Made by a program: the position numbers and the translations under genes
In this document: positions 42,427 through 52,647 of the stretch, in pieces
Layout of the letters: the number at the start of each line of letters is the position of its first letter
Numbering within the stretch: the stretch's first letter is position 1
Notes under the pieces: generated by a model
The model's input: the letters and a program-made list of their open reading frames with translations, nothing else
What the model was told of the DNA's origin: nothing
Databases searched by the model: none
Assembly (NCBI GenBank): GCA_020721865.1
Contig: DYLW01000013.1
Coordinates: 1-62,399 of the forward strand
Length of the DNA stretch: 62,399 nucleotides
Reading direction: 5' to 3'
From: Leptospira biflexa
GTDB lineage: Bacteria; Spirochaetota; Leptospiria; Turneriellales; DYLW01

Positions 42427-43953
42427 ATGAAATATTTTTCAGTTATCCAAGCCCGTCCTGCCGGGTTCATTTTCTTAATATTGTTCTTTGTACTGTTCGG
42501 GGTGGGGATTTCCTGCCGGAGCGACCGCCCCCTGGCAACGTACCAGGGTGGGAAAATCATGGAGTCCGATTTAATATCCATTGCAGAGATGTATTTGGGG
42601 GATTATTCGTTGCTCCAGAAAGAACAGAAAAAGATTATCCTGCGGGATATGGCATTGATTCGGATTTTGTCTGAACTGGGGAAAAATGATACGGAAATAA
42701 CTTCCTCCGGAACAATTCTGGAAGAACGAGTGTCTGCGGATTTTTTTCTGAGCCGATGGAGGAAAAATTCAGAGAAAGTGCGGGAACCATTTGTTCCTAT
42801 TTTTCACATACTGATTACCACCGGGAAGGAATCCCCGGAGAAAGCACGGGAGGACGCCGATATTATATTCCAGGATTTGAAAGCCGGCAAAATTCGATGG
42901 GAGGATGCTGCGAAAAAATCTATGGATAAAAACACATCGGGAAAAAACGGCGATCTGGGATTTGTCGCGGAGAATACCCGTTTCCCGGCAGAGACTTTCC
43001 CCCAGTTTGCACTAATAATCCGCAAGGAAGGAAATCCGGAAAAATACGGATCATATTCATACTGCCGGGTGAGGGAAATTATCACTTTGGAGGAGAAAAA
43101 AATTCCCGCCGGTTTTCTGTCTCTCTGTAAAAAGCAAAAGGATGGCAGTAAAGAAATCCTCATGGAATATTCTCCGGGAAAAACCGCCACAGTTCGGCCG
43201 CAGGATGTGGAAATTACGGATCCCATCCGGAAGGATGGACAAGCCATTTTTCCGCCGGTATATTCCATCTATGGCTGGCATATTATCAAAACCGGTAGCA
43301 CCCTTAAAATGGATAAAAAAGAATACCGGAAACATCTGGAAGAAAGCTCTCCCCCGGAGCAGAAAGCCGGGGTGGAAGCGACTGCGGGATTTATCTGGGA
43401 TAAAATCCTGAATAAGCGGATTCAGGATTTTATAGATAATGAGTACCAGCTCCATAATATTCCCAGAGATTTTGCCCTTCCCTGTGACTGGAAAAGCGGG
43501 AAGGGGATCATCCAGACGGAAAAAATTCGGATTGACCAGGATGAATTCCAACATTTTCTGGAATGGTATCGCATCCGTTATAACACCGGAACGGCCATGG
43601 ACTGTGATCTGGAAAGAAAAATCTTTGCACGATATCTTCAGAACAGAATTCTCTCCCAAACAGCACAGAAATCCGGAATTCATGCCGATGTGCAATTCCA
43701 GAAGAGAATGGAGTGGGAAAAAATGAGCGAAATTGCTCATGCTTACATGGAAAAGCAATGGGGATCCGGAATTAAAGTGGATTCCGGGCAACTGGAGAGG
43801 GAATATAAACAGATTGTGTCCAGGGAAAAAAAATCCGGAGTGCGGAAAGAAGAAGTGCACCGCTATCTGTATGCCAGAGAAAAAAGGGCAAAGATGGATA
43901 AAATGAAAAATGAGATTTTAAATAAATATTCATTTAAAATAACAATGGAATAA
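42427..43953 (+). CDS. Parvulin-type peptidyl-prolyl isomerase, probable lipoprotein
   Basis: 508 residues. A hydrophobic N-terminus (about 11-29) ends at Cys30 (FGVGISC), a possible though imperfect lipobox. A SurA/PrsA-like N-terminal helical region is followed by a parvulin core: FVPIFHILITTG, AREDADIIFQDLKAG, WEDAAKKS, NGDLGFV, and, after a long insertion, PPVYSIYGWHIIKTGS. The C-terminus is helical and basic. It probably helps fold exported or outer-membrane proteins in the periplasm. The insertion of about 100 residues inside the isomerase domain is unusual. Followed 23 bases later by bactofilin. Confidence 0.78.
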   Translation: MKYFSVIQARPAGFIFLILFFVLFGVGISCRSDRPLATYQGGKIMESDLISIAEMYLGDYSLLQKEQKKIILRDMALIRILSELGKNDTEITSSGTILEERVSADFFLSRWRKNSEKVREPFVPIFHILITTGKESPEKAREDADIIFQDLKAGKIRWEDAAKKSMDKNTSGKNGDLGFVAENTRFPAETFPQFALIIRKEGNPEKYGSYSYCRVREIITLEEKKIPAGFLSLCKKQKDGSKEILMEYSPGKTATVRPQDVEITDPIRKDGQAIFPPVYSIYGWHIIKTGSTLKMDKKEYRKHLEESSPPEQKAGVEATAGFIWDKILNKRIQDFIDNEYQLHNIPRDFALPCDWKSGKGIIQTEKIRIDQDEFQHFLEWYRIRYNTGTAMDCDLERKIFARYLQNRILSQTAQKSGIHADVQFQKRMEWEKMSEIAHAYMEKQWGSGIKVDSGQLEREYKQIVSREKKSGVRKEEVHRYLYAREKRAKMDKMKNEILNKYSFKITME

Positions 43954-43976
43954 AACAAAACATTAAGAGAGGAACA

Positions 43977-44303
43977 ATGGAAAAAGGAAACATAACCAGA
44001 ATTTCTGCGGACATGGAATTTTCCGGAGAAATTAGCTACCATGATATTCTGGTGGTGGAAGGAAGCGTGAAGGGCATCATAAAAAGCGATGGAAAAGTGA
44101 TCATCTCCGAGCATGGAAAAGTCCAGGGAGATATCTACGCTAAAAATCTGGAAATCCAGGGTGAAGTCCAGGGGAATATTTATGAAGCCGGTTTTGTCCA
44201 GTTAAGACCCACCTGCGTTTTGCATGGGGATATTTTTTCCAAAGAATTACAGATTGAAAGAGGTGCCCGCTACTATGGCAGCAGCACTATGATAACTGAA
44301 TGA
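43977..44303 (+). CDS. Bactofilin
   Basis: 108 residues. Polymer-forming cytoskeletal protein (DUF583): a short head then a right-handed beta-helix of glycine-punctuated strands (FSGEISYHDILVVEGSVKG, DGKVIISEHGKVQGDI, KNLEIQGEVQGNIYEAG). Bactofilins self-assemble without nucleotide and scaffold cell-wall enzymes or shape and motility structures. Good GAGAGGA ribosome-binding site. The stop overlaps the RecJ-like start (ATGA), so the genes are coupled. Confidence 0.93.
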   Translation: MEKGNITRISADMEFSGEISYHDILVVEGSVKGIIKSDGKVIISEHGKVQGDIYAKNLEIQGEVQGNIYEAGFVQLRPTCVLHGDIFSKELQIERGARYYGSSTMITE

Positions 44304-46315
44304 CGGAAAAAGAAATGCTCTCAGCGTACCTCCCGGGGTACACCGTAATACAGGAAAAACTATTCTCTGCATGGAATGAGCGTTTGTCTGGGTATTACAA
44401 GGACTCCCTCCGGAATATGGATGAAGGGGAGCGGGAAGAGTTTTTCTTTCAGAAAAGTCTAAGGCTGTTTTTCCCCTATTCCTGTCTCCTGAGCAATTCC
44501 TTCCGTCTACCGGATATGGATAAAGCTATTTCTTTAATGAGGAAATATTATGAGGATGACCAGAATGGAATTTCCCGGGAAATTCTGATTTATGGGGACA
44601 GGGACGCGGATGGGGTGATATCCTCATCCATCATCTATAACTTTTTCCGTCCGTTGTTCCGTCATCATTCCATAAAAGTTTTTTTCCCGTTGCAGGATGA
44701 TAAATACGGAGTTACGGAAAAAGTGGCTGCCCGTCTGGCGGAAGAGAAATCTGATCTTGTGATTATCCTGGACTGTGGCTCCGGTAACGCCAGAGAGATA
44801 TCTAATCTGAAGAATGGAAAGAACCATTTTATCATAATGGATCACCACACTCTCCCGGAAAATCCGGCGGATTATCCGGATGTGGACGCTTTCATTAATT
44901 CCAAAAGAATGGCCCATATTCATCCGGATGCTGAGCCTGCCACTTCCGGTCTGGCGTTCAAGTTTATCCGGGCATTTGCTTATTCTTTCACCTCATTGTA
45001 TCATCAGGAAATTCAGGTGGAATGGAAAAATAAATATCATATATTTTTTCATGGTGAATGGAAAGAAAGTCTGGAAACTCCCCGGAAAGAAATGAAAATT
45101 CATTCTCTGGATCAATTCTGGGAAGTTCAGGCAAAAAAGGATCGCAACATTTCTCTATTATCCTCGTATCTGAAAAAACTGGGAAGGGAGGATCTTCCCT
45201 TCCTGTACACTGTTTTTGAAAACCACTCCACCGCAAATATCCGCAAAAAAATCCAGCCGTTTTTTGCATGCACGGCAATCGGGACTGTCACGGACATGAT
45301 GCCACTGGTGGATGATAACCGAATCCTGGTTTCTGCGGGGCTTGCGGAGATGAACCGCAGGGGAGCTCCCATCCCGCCCGGATTGGAGTCGCTTTTGTTG
45401 CGTCTGAAATTAAGAAATTACCGGGTGGCGGAATCTGACATTGGATTCTTTATTGGGCCGGTTCTGAACGCACCGGGGCGACTGGATACGGCGGACATCG
45501 CGTTTGAATTACTCACGGAAAGGATTCCGGAAAAAGCAGCAAAAAAGGCCTATGAGTTGGAATCCATCAATAAAAAACGCAAAGAGTATTCCCAGAATGG
45601 AATTAAAATAGCAATATCGGAGGCAGAACGGGAGGAGGATGCCAACATTGTTATCATCTACCATCCGGACATCCATCCCGGAATTTCCGGCAATGTGGCC
45701 AACCAGATATCCCAGGTTTATAAAAAACCGGCGGTAATCATGGTGCGGGAGGGGGATGGAATCCGGGGATCCATCCGGGCGTACCAGAATGAGGATGTAT
45801 ATTCCCTTTTGGAAATGAATGCCGATTTATTTATCCAATTTGGAGGCCATAAAGGGGCAGCCGGATTTTCTCTGGAATTTTCAAAAAGAGAGGAGTTAAT
45901 CCAGCGATTCCGGAAGACTCTGGAAGAGAAAAAATTAGTATGGAAAAAGACAGAAGAAAAGAATGTTCTGGCATCACTGAAAGACAAGGATTTGTATCCT
46001 TCATTCTGGAATGATATTATGGTATTCTCCCCTTATGGGATTATGAATCCGCATCCGGAAGTGGAAATCACAGCGATCCGTCCTGTCCGGATATCCAATA
46101 TCGGTGAGGGGGAAAAGCATGCAAAGGTATTCTTCACCGGAATTTCTGATCCCAGTATTGAAGGGATCTGGTTTTTTCATGAAGGGGAAGCACAGAAATT
46201 TCATGAAAAAAATAATCTGGCCATTGTGGCGGAACCTCATTTTAAATATTTCCGGGAAAGGCTCACGTACCAGTTGAAGATAAAAAAGGTTGACATTGTA
46301 ACGCAAACCGTATAA
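44300..46315 (+). CDS. RecJ-like DHH-family exonuclease
   Basis: 671 residues. DHH phosphoesterase core: motif I YGDRDADGVISS (D100, D102, D104), motif II ILDCGSGN, motif III IMDHHTLPEN, and motif IV around DAFINSKRM. The DHHA1 region contains FIGPVLNAPGRLDTAD, HPGISGNVANQISQ and FGGHKGAAGFSLE. An OB-like C-terminal part follows. RecJ degrades single-stranded DNA 5'-3' in recombination and mismatch repair. An insertion of about 100 residues (about 225-330) and limited similarity to RecJ elsewhere leave a divergent paralogue possible. The start overlaps bactofilin by 4 bases. Confidence 0.88.
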   Translation: MTEKEMLSAYLPGYTVIQEKLFSAWNERLSGYYKDSLRNMDEGEREEFFFQKSLRLFFPYSCLLSNSFRLPDMDKAISLMRKYYEDDQNGISREILIYGDRDADGVISSSIIYNFFRPLFRHHSIKVFFPLQDDKYGVTEKVAARLAEEKSDLVIILDCGSGNAREISNLKNGKNHFIIMDHHTLPENPADYPDVDAFINSKRMAHIHPDAEPATSGLAFKFIRAFAYSFTSLYHQEIQVEWKNKYHIFFHGEWKESLETPRKEMKIHSLDQFWEVQAKKDRNISLLSSYLKKLGREDLPFLYTVFENHSTANIRKKIQPFFACTAIGTVTDMMPLVDDNRILVSAGLAEMNRRGAPIPPGLESLLLRLKLRNYRVAESDIGFFIGPVLNAPGRLDTADIAFELLTERIPEKAAKKAYELESINKKRKEYSQNGIKIAISEAEREEDANIVIIYHPDIHPGISGNVANQISQVYKKPAVIMVREGDGIRGSIRAYQNEDVYSLLEMNADLFIQFGGHKGAAGFSLEFSKREELIQRFRKTLEEKKLVWKKTEEKNVLASLKDKDLYPSFWNDIMVFSPYGIMNPHPEVEITAIRPVRISNIGEGEKHAKVFFTGISDPSIEGIWFFHEGEAQKFHEKNNLAIVAEPHFKYFRERLTYQLKIKKVDIVTQTV

Positions 46316-46339
46316 AAAAAGCAGTCATAATAAAGTCCT

Positions 46340-48715
46340 ATGAAAAAGAAAAACAGTGAAAATTCCGAATTCCTGATTTCCGTGGATCAATTGATGCCGG
46401 AAAGCTTGTATATTTTTCCATTAAAACAGAGACCCATTTTCCCGGGAATTGTAACTCCTGTGGTGATTCCACCTGGAAGGGCACAGGAAATCCTGAGCCG
46501 GGTTCTGGAAAAAACATCATTCATCGGTTTTGTTTTACTGAAGGATGATATGCTGGATGAAATGGATATTTCCAACCTGTATATGGTGGGGACATCCTCA
46601 AAAGTTATTAAAAGAATTAATCTCCCGGACGGGGGGATGCATCTTTTGATCAATACCATCTACCGTTTTCGCGTGAAGCAATATGAGAAACGGGAGAAAA
46701 ATATTGTGGCTCAGGTGGAATACTACAAAGAAACGGATGAAGAGAAAAAGTCAAATCATAAAAAAGAAATTAAAGCACTTACCCGTGCGGTGATCACCGG
46801 TGCCAGAGATGTGATGAGCCAGAATCCTCTCCTTACGGAAGAAATGAAACTTGCCCTGCTGAATGTGGATGAATCCGGAAAGATTGCAGATTTTACCTGC
46901 AATATTCTGAGTTTGGATAAAAAAGAATTTCAGAATGTTCTGGAAACATTTTCCATCAGGGAACGGCTGGAAAAAACTCTTCAATTTCTGCACCGGGAAA
47001 TGGAGATGATAAAACTCCAGAATAAAATCCAGAACCAGATCAATAACCGGATGGAAAACCAGCAGAAGGAATATTTTCTGCGTGAACAATTGAAGGAAAT
47101 CAAAACCGAGCTGGGGTTGGATTCGGAGGGCAAAGAAAAGGGTGCGGAATACTACCGGAAAAAAACGGAAAAACTGGAATTGTCTGCGGAAGCACGGGAA
47201 AAAGTAAATGAAGAAATCTCCAAATTGGAATATGTGGATACCCATTCCAATGAATATTCCGTGATCCGGAACTATCTGGATATCATCATTGATCTTCCCT
47301 GGGCAAAGCCGGTTTTCCGGGACATTGATATTACAAAAGCCGCAAAAATCCTGAACCGGGATCATTATGGTCTGGAAGACATAAAAGAAAGAATCATTGA
47401 GCATATAGCTGTGATCAAGCTTCGGAAAAATGCAAAAGGTACCATCATCTGTCTGGTGGGTCCGCCGGGAGTGGGAAAAACATCTCTGGGGAAATCCATC
47501 GCGGCCAGCCTGGGAAAGAAATTTTTCCGTTTTTCTCTGGGAGGAATGCGGGATGAAGCGGAGATTAAAGGCCACCGCCGTACCTATGTGGGGGCCATGC
47601 CGGGAAAAGTGATGGGAGCTTTCCGGGTGGTCAAGGAAAAAGATCCTGTCATAATGCTGGATGAAATTGATAAACTGGGGGTTTCTTTTCAGGGAGATCC
47701 GGCGAGTGCCCTCCTGGAAGTTCTGGACCCGGAACAAAACCAATCTTTCCGGGATCACTATCTGGATATTCCGTTCGATTTGTCCTTCACAACATTTATT
47801 ACCACAGCGAACACCCTGGATACCATTCCGCCCCCCCTTCTGGACAGGATGGAAATCATCCGTCTTTCCGGTTATGTATTAGAAGAAAAAATGAACATAG
47901 CCCGGAAGTATATCATCCCCCGTATGATTAAAGAAAATGGTTTGTCCGCATCTAATGCTCCCCGGATCACCCAGAATGGTCTGAAAGAACTGATCAATGG
48001 ATATTCCAGAGAGGCGGGAGTACGGTCCCTGGAACAGCATATCAAAAAGGTATACCGGAAAGCGGCGGCTGCCTTGGTGAGCGGAAAGGAATTTCCATCC
48101 ATCATAGATGGAAATCTGGAGGCGGTGCTGGGTCCAGCCCGTTTTACCAAAAAGGAAAATTCCCTCGCGGAATACCCCGGCACGGCCATTGGTTTGGCGT
48201 GGACTCAAATGGGCGGAGCAACCCTCATCATTGAAGCCAACGCCGTTCCGGGGAGAGGGCGGGTCCGCATTACCGGGCAGTTGGGGAAAGTCATGAATGA
48301 AAGCGTGGAAATTGCTATGACCGTTGTCCGCAGTATTGTTAAAGATGAAAAATACTGGATGAAAAACGACTTTCATATCCATGTGCCGGATGGTGCCACC
48401 CCCAAGGACGGACCCTCCGCAGGAATAACCATGACCACCGCTCTGTTGTCTTTATACCGGAAAGCACCCATTAAGAAAGGGTTTGCGATGACCGGAGAAA
48501 TCCGGCTGAGCGGAGATGTTTTACCCATCGGCGGGTTAAAAGAAAAAACCATTGCCGCTAAAAGAGCCGGTATAAAAAATATTATCTTTCCGGAAGAAAA
48601 TCTGAAAGACTGGAAGGAAATGCCGGATTTTATTAAAAAAGGAATTTCTTTCCATCCGGTTTCCCGGTATGCGGAAGTGGAGACCCTGGTCTTTGGAGAA
48701 AAAATTAAAGGATGA
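46340..48715 (+). CDS. lon: ATP-dependent Lon protease
   Basis: 791 residues, all Lon domains. N-terminal substrate-binding domain (FPLKQRPIFPGIVTPV), coiled helical linker (NRMENQQKEYFLREQLKEIK), AAA+ module with Walker A GPPGVGKTSLGKSIA and Walker B PVIMLDEIDKLG, sensor FITTANTLD, and C-terminal protease domain with the catalytic Ser in PKDGPSAGITM and Lys in GGLKEKTIAAKRAG. Degrades misfolded and regulatory proteins in the cytoplasm. Ribosome-binding site weak. lspA follows 3 bases after the stop. Confidence 0.97.
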   Translation: MKKKNSENSEFLISVDQLMPESLYIFPLKQRPIFPGIVTPVVIPPGRAQEILSRVLEKTSFIGFVLLKDDMLDEMDISNLYMVGTSSKVIKRINLPDGGMHLLINTIYRFRVKQYEKREKNIVAQVEYYKETDEEKKSNHKKEIKALTRAVITGARDVMSQNPLLTEEMKLALLNVDESGKIADFTCNILSLDKKEFQNVLETFSIRERLEKTLQFLHREMEMIKLQNKIQNQINNRMENQQKEYFLREQLKEIKTELGLDSEGKEKGAEYYRKKTEKLELSAEAREKVNEEISKLEYVDTHSNEYSVIRNYLDIIIDLPWAKPVFRDIDITKAAKILNRDHYGLEDIKERIIEHIAVIKLRKNAKGTIICLVGPPGVGKTSLGKSIAASLGKKFFRFSLGGMRDEAEIKGHRRTYVGAMPGKVMGAFRVVKEKDPVIMLDEIDKLGVSFQGDPASALLEVLDPEQNQSFRDHYLDIPFDLSFTTFITTANTLDTIPPPLLDRMEIIRLSGYVLEEKMNIARKYIIPRMIKENGLSASNAPRITQNGLKELINGYSREAGVRSLEQHIKKVYRKAAAALVSGKEFPSIIDGNLEAVLGPARFTKKENSLAEYPGTAIGLAWTQMGGATLIIEANAVPGRGRVRITGQLGKVMNESVEIAMTVVRSIVKDEKYWMKNDFHIHVPDGATPKDGPSAGITMTTALLSLYRKAPIKKGFAMTGEIRLSGDVLPIGGLKEKTIAAKRAGIKNIIFPEENLKDWKEMPDFIKKGISFHPVSRYAEVETLVFGEKIKG

Positions 48716-48718
48716 AGT

Positions 48719-49228
48719 ATGGAACCCACCAGTATTAAGCAAAAAGTGGACAAACAATTTATTTCTATTATTATCATAATCTGGGCACTGGATCTTCTGA
48801 CAAAATTCTGGGCTCTGGATTTTCTGGACGTCGCAAAAAATCCAGAATATGCCTATAAAGGATATGATATACTGGGGAATTTTCTGCGGTTTAGGCTCAC
48901 CTATAACACGGGCGGAGTTTTTGGAATTTTCCAAGGGAATGCAATTGTCTTCCATATCCTTACCGGGGTTGCAATTCTGTTTCTTCTCTTTTACTATATC
49001 AAAACTCCGGATTTTTCCCGTTGGTTTCAGATCTCTATCGCATTCATTGTGGGGGGTGCTTTGGGGAATTTTACAGACCGGTTTTTTCGTCCTGGGGTGG
49101 TGGATTTTATTGATATGGGAATTGGTACGCACAGGTGGCCCACCTATAATATTGCGGATTCCTTTATAACCGTGGGGGCTCTGGTTCTGGCTTTGGCATT
49201 TTATCTGATGGAAAAGAAGCGGCAGTGA
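48719..49228 (+). CDS. lspA: Lipoprotein signal peptidase (signal peptidase II)
   Basis: 169 residues, four hydrophobic segments. Aspartic protease of the inner membrane that cleaves prolipoproteins before the lipid-modified Cys. Catalytic aspartates D120 (GGALGNFTDRFFRPGVVDF) and D147 (YNIADSFI); NTGGVFGIF matches the conserved NxGxxFG. It starts 3 bases after lon. Spirochaetes are lipoprotein-rich; the parvulin-like gene at 42.4 kb is a possible client. Confidence 0.95.
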   Translation: MEPTSIKQKVDKQFISIIIIIWALDLLTKFWALDFLDVAKNPEYAYKGYDILGNFLRFRLTYNTGGVFGIFQGNAIVFHILTGVAILFLLFYYIKTPDFSRWFQISIAFIVGGALGNFTDRFFRPGVVDFIDMGIGTHRWPTYNIADSFITVGALVLALAFYLMEKKRQ

Positions 49229-49241
49229 AACCGCAGGGAAT

Positions 49242-50192
49242 ATGAATGTTCTGGAATTTACACTGGAACCGGGGGAAAGGGTGGACGTTTTTTTGTCCAG
49301 AGAATATCCGCAGCTATCCCGGAGCCGGATACAGAAATTAATAGAGGAGGGGGCTCTTGCCATTGAAGGGAAGACAATACTCCGCCCTTCCTATAAAAGC
49401 AAAAAAATCGAGGCGGGAAGATTTGAGTATCCGGAGGAAAAAATATTTGTTCTTCGCCCGTCCCCGGATAAGGTACCGGTGATTTTTGAGAATGACCACT
49501 TTGCCATTGTGAAAAAACCGGCGGGTATGACCACCCATCCGGGAGCCGGGACAGGAGAGGATACGCTGGTGCACGCATTAATGGGTAGCGTGGATTCCCT
49601 GTCCGATGGGCTGACACGGGAACGGCCGGGGATTATCCATCGGCTGGACCGCTCCACGGAAGGCCTGATGGTAATTGCCAAAACCAATGAAGCCCATCAG
49701 AAAATTGCAGCACTTTTTAAGGAAAAGAAAATTACAAAAAAATACCGTGCTATTGTCTGGGGATTTTTACCGGAGGGGGACTGGATTCCCGTGGAGGGGT
49801 ACATTTCCCGTCACCCCAAAGACAGAAAAAAAATGGCATTTTCCACGGAGAAAAAATCTCGTTTTTCCAGATTGGCTCTCCATGATTTTCGGGTTATCCG
49901 TTCCGGAGAAATTTTCAGCCAGGTGGAAATCCGGCTGCTTACCGGGAGAACACACCAGATCCGTGCCTTTTTTACCAGTATGGGTCATCCCATAGTGGGG
50001 GATACAATTTATTCGGTTCCGGAAAAAAGAAAGAATATTTACAAGGAAAAACTGGCAGCCAGAAAATTACCCTTGGATATTCATTCTCTTTATCTGCGTT
50101 CGTATTACTTGGAATTTGTCTCTCCTTTTGATGGGCAACGGCAAAGGTTCCGGATACCCATGGAAGACTGGGATAGTATTCCCCCGATGTGA
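49242..50192 (+). CDS. RluD-type 23S rRNA pseudouridine synthase
   Basis: 316 residues. N-terminal S4 RNA-binding domain (VDVFLSREYPQLSRSRIQKLIEEG), then the RluA-family core with the catalytic aspartate D136 in IIHRLDRSTEGLMV, plus KPAGMTTHPG, KKYRAIVWG and LLTGRTHQIRAFF. RluD or RluC-type substrate specificity cannot be separated here. It lies between lspA and radA; in many bacteria an S4-containing RluA-family gene follows lspA, which supports the rluD-like label. Confidence 0.92.
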   Translation: MNVLEFTLEPGERVDVFLSREYPQLSRSRIQKLIEEGALAIEGKTILRPSYKSKKIEAGRFEYPEEKIFVLRPSPDKVPVIFENDHFAIVKKPAGMTTHPGAGTGEDTLVHALMGSVDSLSDGLTRERPGIIHRLDRSTEGLMVIAKTNEAHQKIAALFKEKKITKKYRAIVWGFLPEGDWIPVEGYISRHPKDRKKMAFSTEKKSRFSRLALHDFRVIRSGEIFSQVEIRLLTGRTHQIRAFFTSMGHPIVGDTIYSVPEKRKNIYKEKLAARKLPLDIHSLYLRSYYLEFVSPFDGQRQRFRIPMEDWDSIPPM

Positions 50193-50199
50193 GAAAATA

Positions 50200-51561
50200 A
50201 TGGCAAAGAAAAAAATTGAGTATGTCTGTACAGAATGCGGGGATACATTTATCCGCTGGATGGGACAGTGTCCCACTTGCAAGACATGGAATTCCATGAA
50301 GGAAATGGATGTTTCTACGGAAGATTCTGGAGTAAGGAAATCACCGCCCGGGCAGTTGAAAAGCATCTCCTCCATTGCGATGGAAGAATCTCGGAAGAGA
50401 ATGAGTCTGTCCCCCATGGTGGAATTTGACCGTCTTCTGGGAGGAGGGGCCGTACCGGGAAGTGTGATTCTTCTGGGGGGAGAACCGGGCGTGGGGAAAT
50501 CCACTCTTTTGTTGGAATTGGCCCGATGTGGAAAAAAGATTGTTTATGTGACCGGGGAGGAAAGTGACCGCCAGATAGCAGAACGTGCCCGGCGGCTGGG
50601 AGTGGATAATCCGCATCTTTTCATTCTGCAGGAAAATTCTCTGGATACAATTCTTTCTGTGCTGGAAACGGATGCTGCGGATATGATCATCATCGATTCC
50701 ATCCAGACTGTGTTTCCCTCCGGTCCTTCCGGCTCCGGTTTTGTCTCCACCATAAAAGAAGCAAGCCGGCAGTTGATTGATCTGGCCAAACGCAGGGAAA
50801 TCCCCATGATCATAACCGGCCATGTCACCAAAGACGGGCAGATTGCCGGCCCCAAACTTCTGGAACATTCCGTGGATGTGGTTTTATATTTTGAGAGCCA
50901 GAATTGGGGACAATACCGTTTTATAAAATCTGTAAAAAACCGTTATGGTTCCACCGGGGAAATTGCCATTTATGAAATGACCGCCGCCGGATTAAGAGAA
51001 ATCCCCTCTCATGTGAGCCTTATCCCCATGGAAGAGACCGGAGGAATTGGGAGTATACTCTTTCCCCAGGTGGAGGGAAGCCGGGTGACATTAATGGAAA
51101 TACAGGTTTTGGTGACCCCCGCCGGTTATGCCAATGGCCGCCGGATTGGGGAAAACATTGATGTTTCCCGTATCCATCTGATTGCCGCCATCATTGAAAA
51201 AAATTATGGTTATCATCTTTCAGAAAAGGACATATTTGTCCGTGTCCGGGGTGGCTCACGGCTGGAGGATTCAGCGGCGGATCTGGCCCTTTTTGTGGCC
51301 ATGCTTTCGAGCGTGTTGGATATTCCCCTCCCCGGAGCCTGGGCCGCAGCAGGGGAAATCTCATTGACCGGAAAAATCCGCTATCCTTCTCATGATGAAA
51401 ATCGCCGGCATTCTCTCCGGCAGTTTGGGGTAAACTATTTTATCTGGGGAAAAGACCCATCGGGGAAGGCAGAAAAAGAGATGAATAAAACCGGAAGGGT
51501 TTTTTATTATGAGCATGTGAAAAATATTCTGGAAAACCACCAGTTTTCATTTACCGGTTGA
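50200..51561 (+). CDS. radA: DNA repair protein RadA
   Basis: 453 residues. Zinc finger YVCTECG...GQCPTCKTW at the N-terminus, RecA-like core with Walker A GGEPGVGKSTLL and Walker B DMIIIDSIQ, the RadA-specific KNRYGSTGEIAIYEM (KNRFG motif with Tyr), and a Lon-like C-terminal domain (HLSEKDIFVRVRGG; SAADLALFVAMLSS; GEISLTGKIR). Helps branch migration in recombination. ATG 50200 is chosen because the zinc finger starts at residue 9; the longer in-frame reading is inside the previous gene. It overlaps the convergent waaF by 15 bases. Confidence 0.95.
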   Translation: MAKKKIEYVCTECGDTFIRWMGQCPTCKTWNSMKEMDVSTEDSGVRKSPPGQLKSISSIAMEESRKRMSLSPMVEFDRLLGGGAVPGSVILLGGEPGVGKSTLLLELARCGKKIVYVTGEESDRQIAERARRLGVDNPHLFILQENSLDTILSVLETDAADMIIIDSIQTVFPSGPSGSGFVSTIKEASRQLIDLAKRREIPMIITGHVTKDGQIAGPKLLEHSVDVVLYFESQNWGQYRFIKSVKNRYGSTGEIAIYEMTAAGLREIPSHVSLIPMEETGGIGSILFPQVEGSRVTLMEIQVLVTPAGYANGRRIGENIDVSRIHLIAAIIEKNYGYHLSEKDIFVRVRGGSRLEDSAADLALFVAMLSSVLDIPLPGAWAAAGEISLTGKIRYPSHDENRRHSLRQFGVNYFIWGKDPSGKAEKEMNKTGRVFYYEHVKNILENHQFSFTG

Positions 51562-52647
51562 AGCGTCCCATTCCAGCATGGAATCCAGAACCCACTCCGG
51601 GTGGATTCCCCTGAGACAGGCGATGGATTCATTTTTTCGCGGGCAGGTTTTTTTCATGCAGGGGGAGCAGGGCAGATTCAGGTTGAATACGGTTTTTTGC
51701 CGGGACAGCGTGAGGGTCTCCTCTTTGCGTCCCATCCCCAGAAATGTTACCAGTGGTGTTCCCGTAAAGGCGGCAATGTGGGCAATCCCGGAATCATTGG
51801 CAATAATGCCCCGTGCATTTTCCATCAGATAAACACTCTGGCTCAGGGAGGTTAATTCGGTTAAATCCCGGACGCGGGTCCGGAATTTTTTATCCAGAGA
51901 GGATAGTATTTGTCGTACATATTCTTTCTCCAGGGAGCTTCCGGAAAAGACAATCTGTGCTGTTTTGTTTTTTTCCAGATACCCATGGATGATCCGGACA
52001 AGATAATCCACGGGATAGACTTTGGACGGGGCAACGCTTCCGGGGCAGATGATCCAGAAGTTTTTCTTTTTTATGTTTTCTTTTTTCAGAATAAGTTCCA
52101 TTTCCTTTTTTTTCTCCGGAGACAATTCCAGATCCGTTTTCATTATTTGGGACAGATAGCCGGAAAAATAATCTTCCGCTGTTTTATCTGGAGGAAAAAA
52201 GGGAGTCAGAAGCCGCAGATAAGAAAGGGAGCGGTGTTCGTATTTATTGTACGGAGGAATCCGCAAGGAGCCAGCAAAACGGGGATGCCGCAGAAGTGTC
52301 CCCCGCATATCCCCCGGATAGCCCAGACGCACCGGAATCCCAGCCCGGAATAAAAAATAGGCACTGCGGAACGATGGAGATAAGGTGAATCCCAGATCAT
52401 ACTTTTCTTTCTTCAGATTGATAATGAGCTGGCGGTCGATTTTTTTTCCGTGCAGAGGGATTACCTTCCGGAATACACCCCTCGGCAGCAGATCCCAAAC
52501 CCAGGTTCTTCCCATCAAATCAATTTCTGATTCCGGGAATATTTTTTTTGCACTCAGGTAAAAGGAAAATGCCATCGCGTGATCTCCCACCCAGTTGGGG
52601 GCATGGATGAGGATCCGCGAGGGTTTGTTATTCCATCCGGAGGTCAT
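51547..52647 (-). CDS. waaF: ADP-heptose:lipopolysaccharide heptosyltransferase II
   Basis: 366 residues. GT9 family: ILIHAPNWVGDHAMAFSF at the N-terminus (base region), FWIICPGSVAPSKVYP, and NDSGIAHIAAFTGTPLVTFLG (ADP-heptose binding). Adds the second L-glycero-D-manno-heptose to the lipopolysaccharide inner core at the inner-membrane face. CSPCMKKTCP near the C-terminus resembles cysteine clusters of some WaaF proteins. Fits hldD at 17.9 kb. Overlaps the upstream sppA by 20 bases (same transcript) and the convergent radA by 15. Confidence 0.9.
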   Translation of the reverse strand: MTSGWNNKPSRILIHAPNWVGDHAMAFSFYLSAKKIFPESEIDLMGRTWVWDLLPRGVFRKVIPLHGKKIDRQLIINLKKEKYDLGFTLSPSFRSAYFLFRAGIPVRLGYPGDMRGTLLRHPRFAGSLRIPPYNKYEHRSLSYLRLLTPFFPPDKTAEDYFSGYLSQIMKTDLELSPEKKKEMELILKKENIKKKNFWIICPGSVAPSKVYPVDYLVRIIHGYLEKNKTAQIVFSGSSLEKEYVRQILSSLDKKFRTRVRDLTELTSLSQSVYLMENARGIIANDSGIAHIAAFTGTPLVTFLGMGRKEETLTLSRQKTVFNLNLPCSPCMKKTCPRKNESIACLRGIHPEWVLDSMLEWDASTGK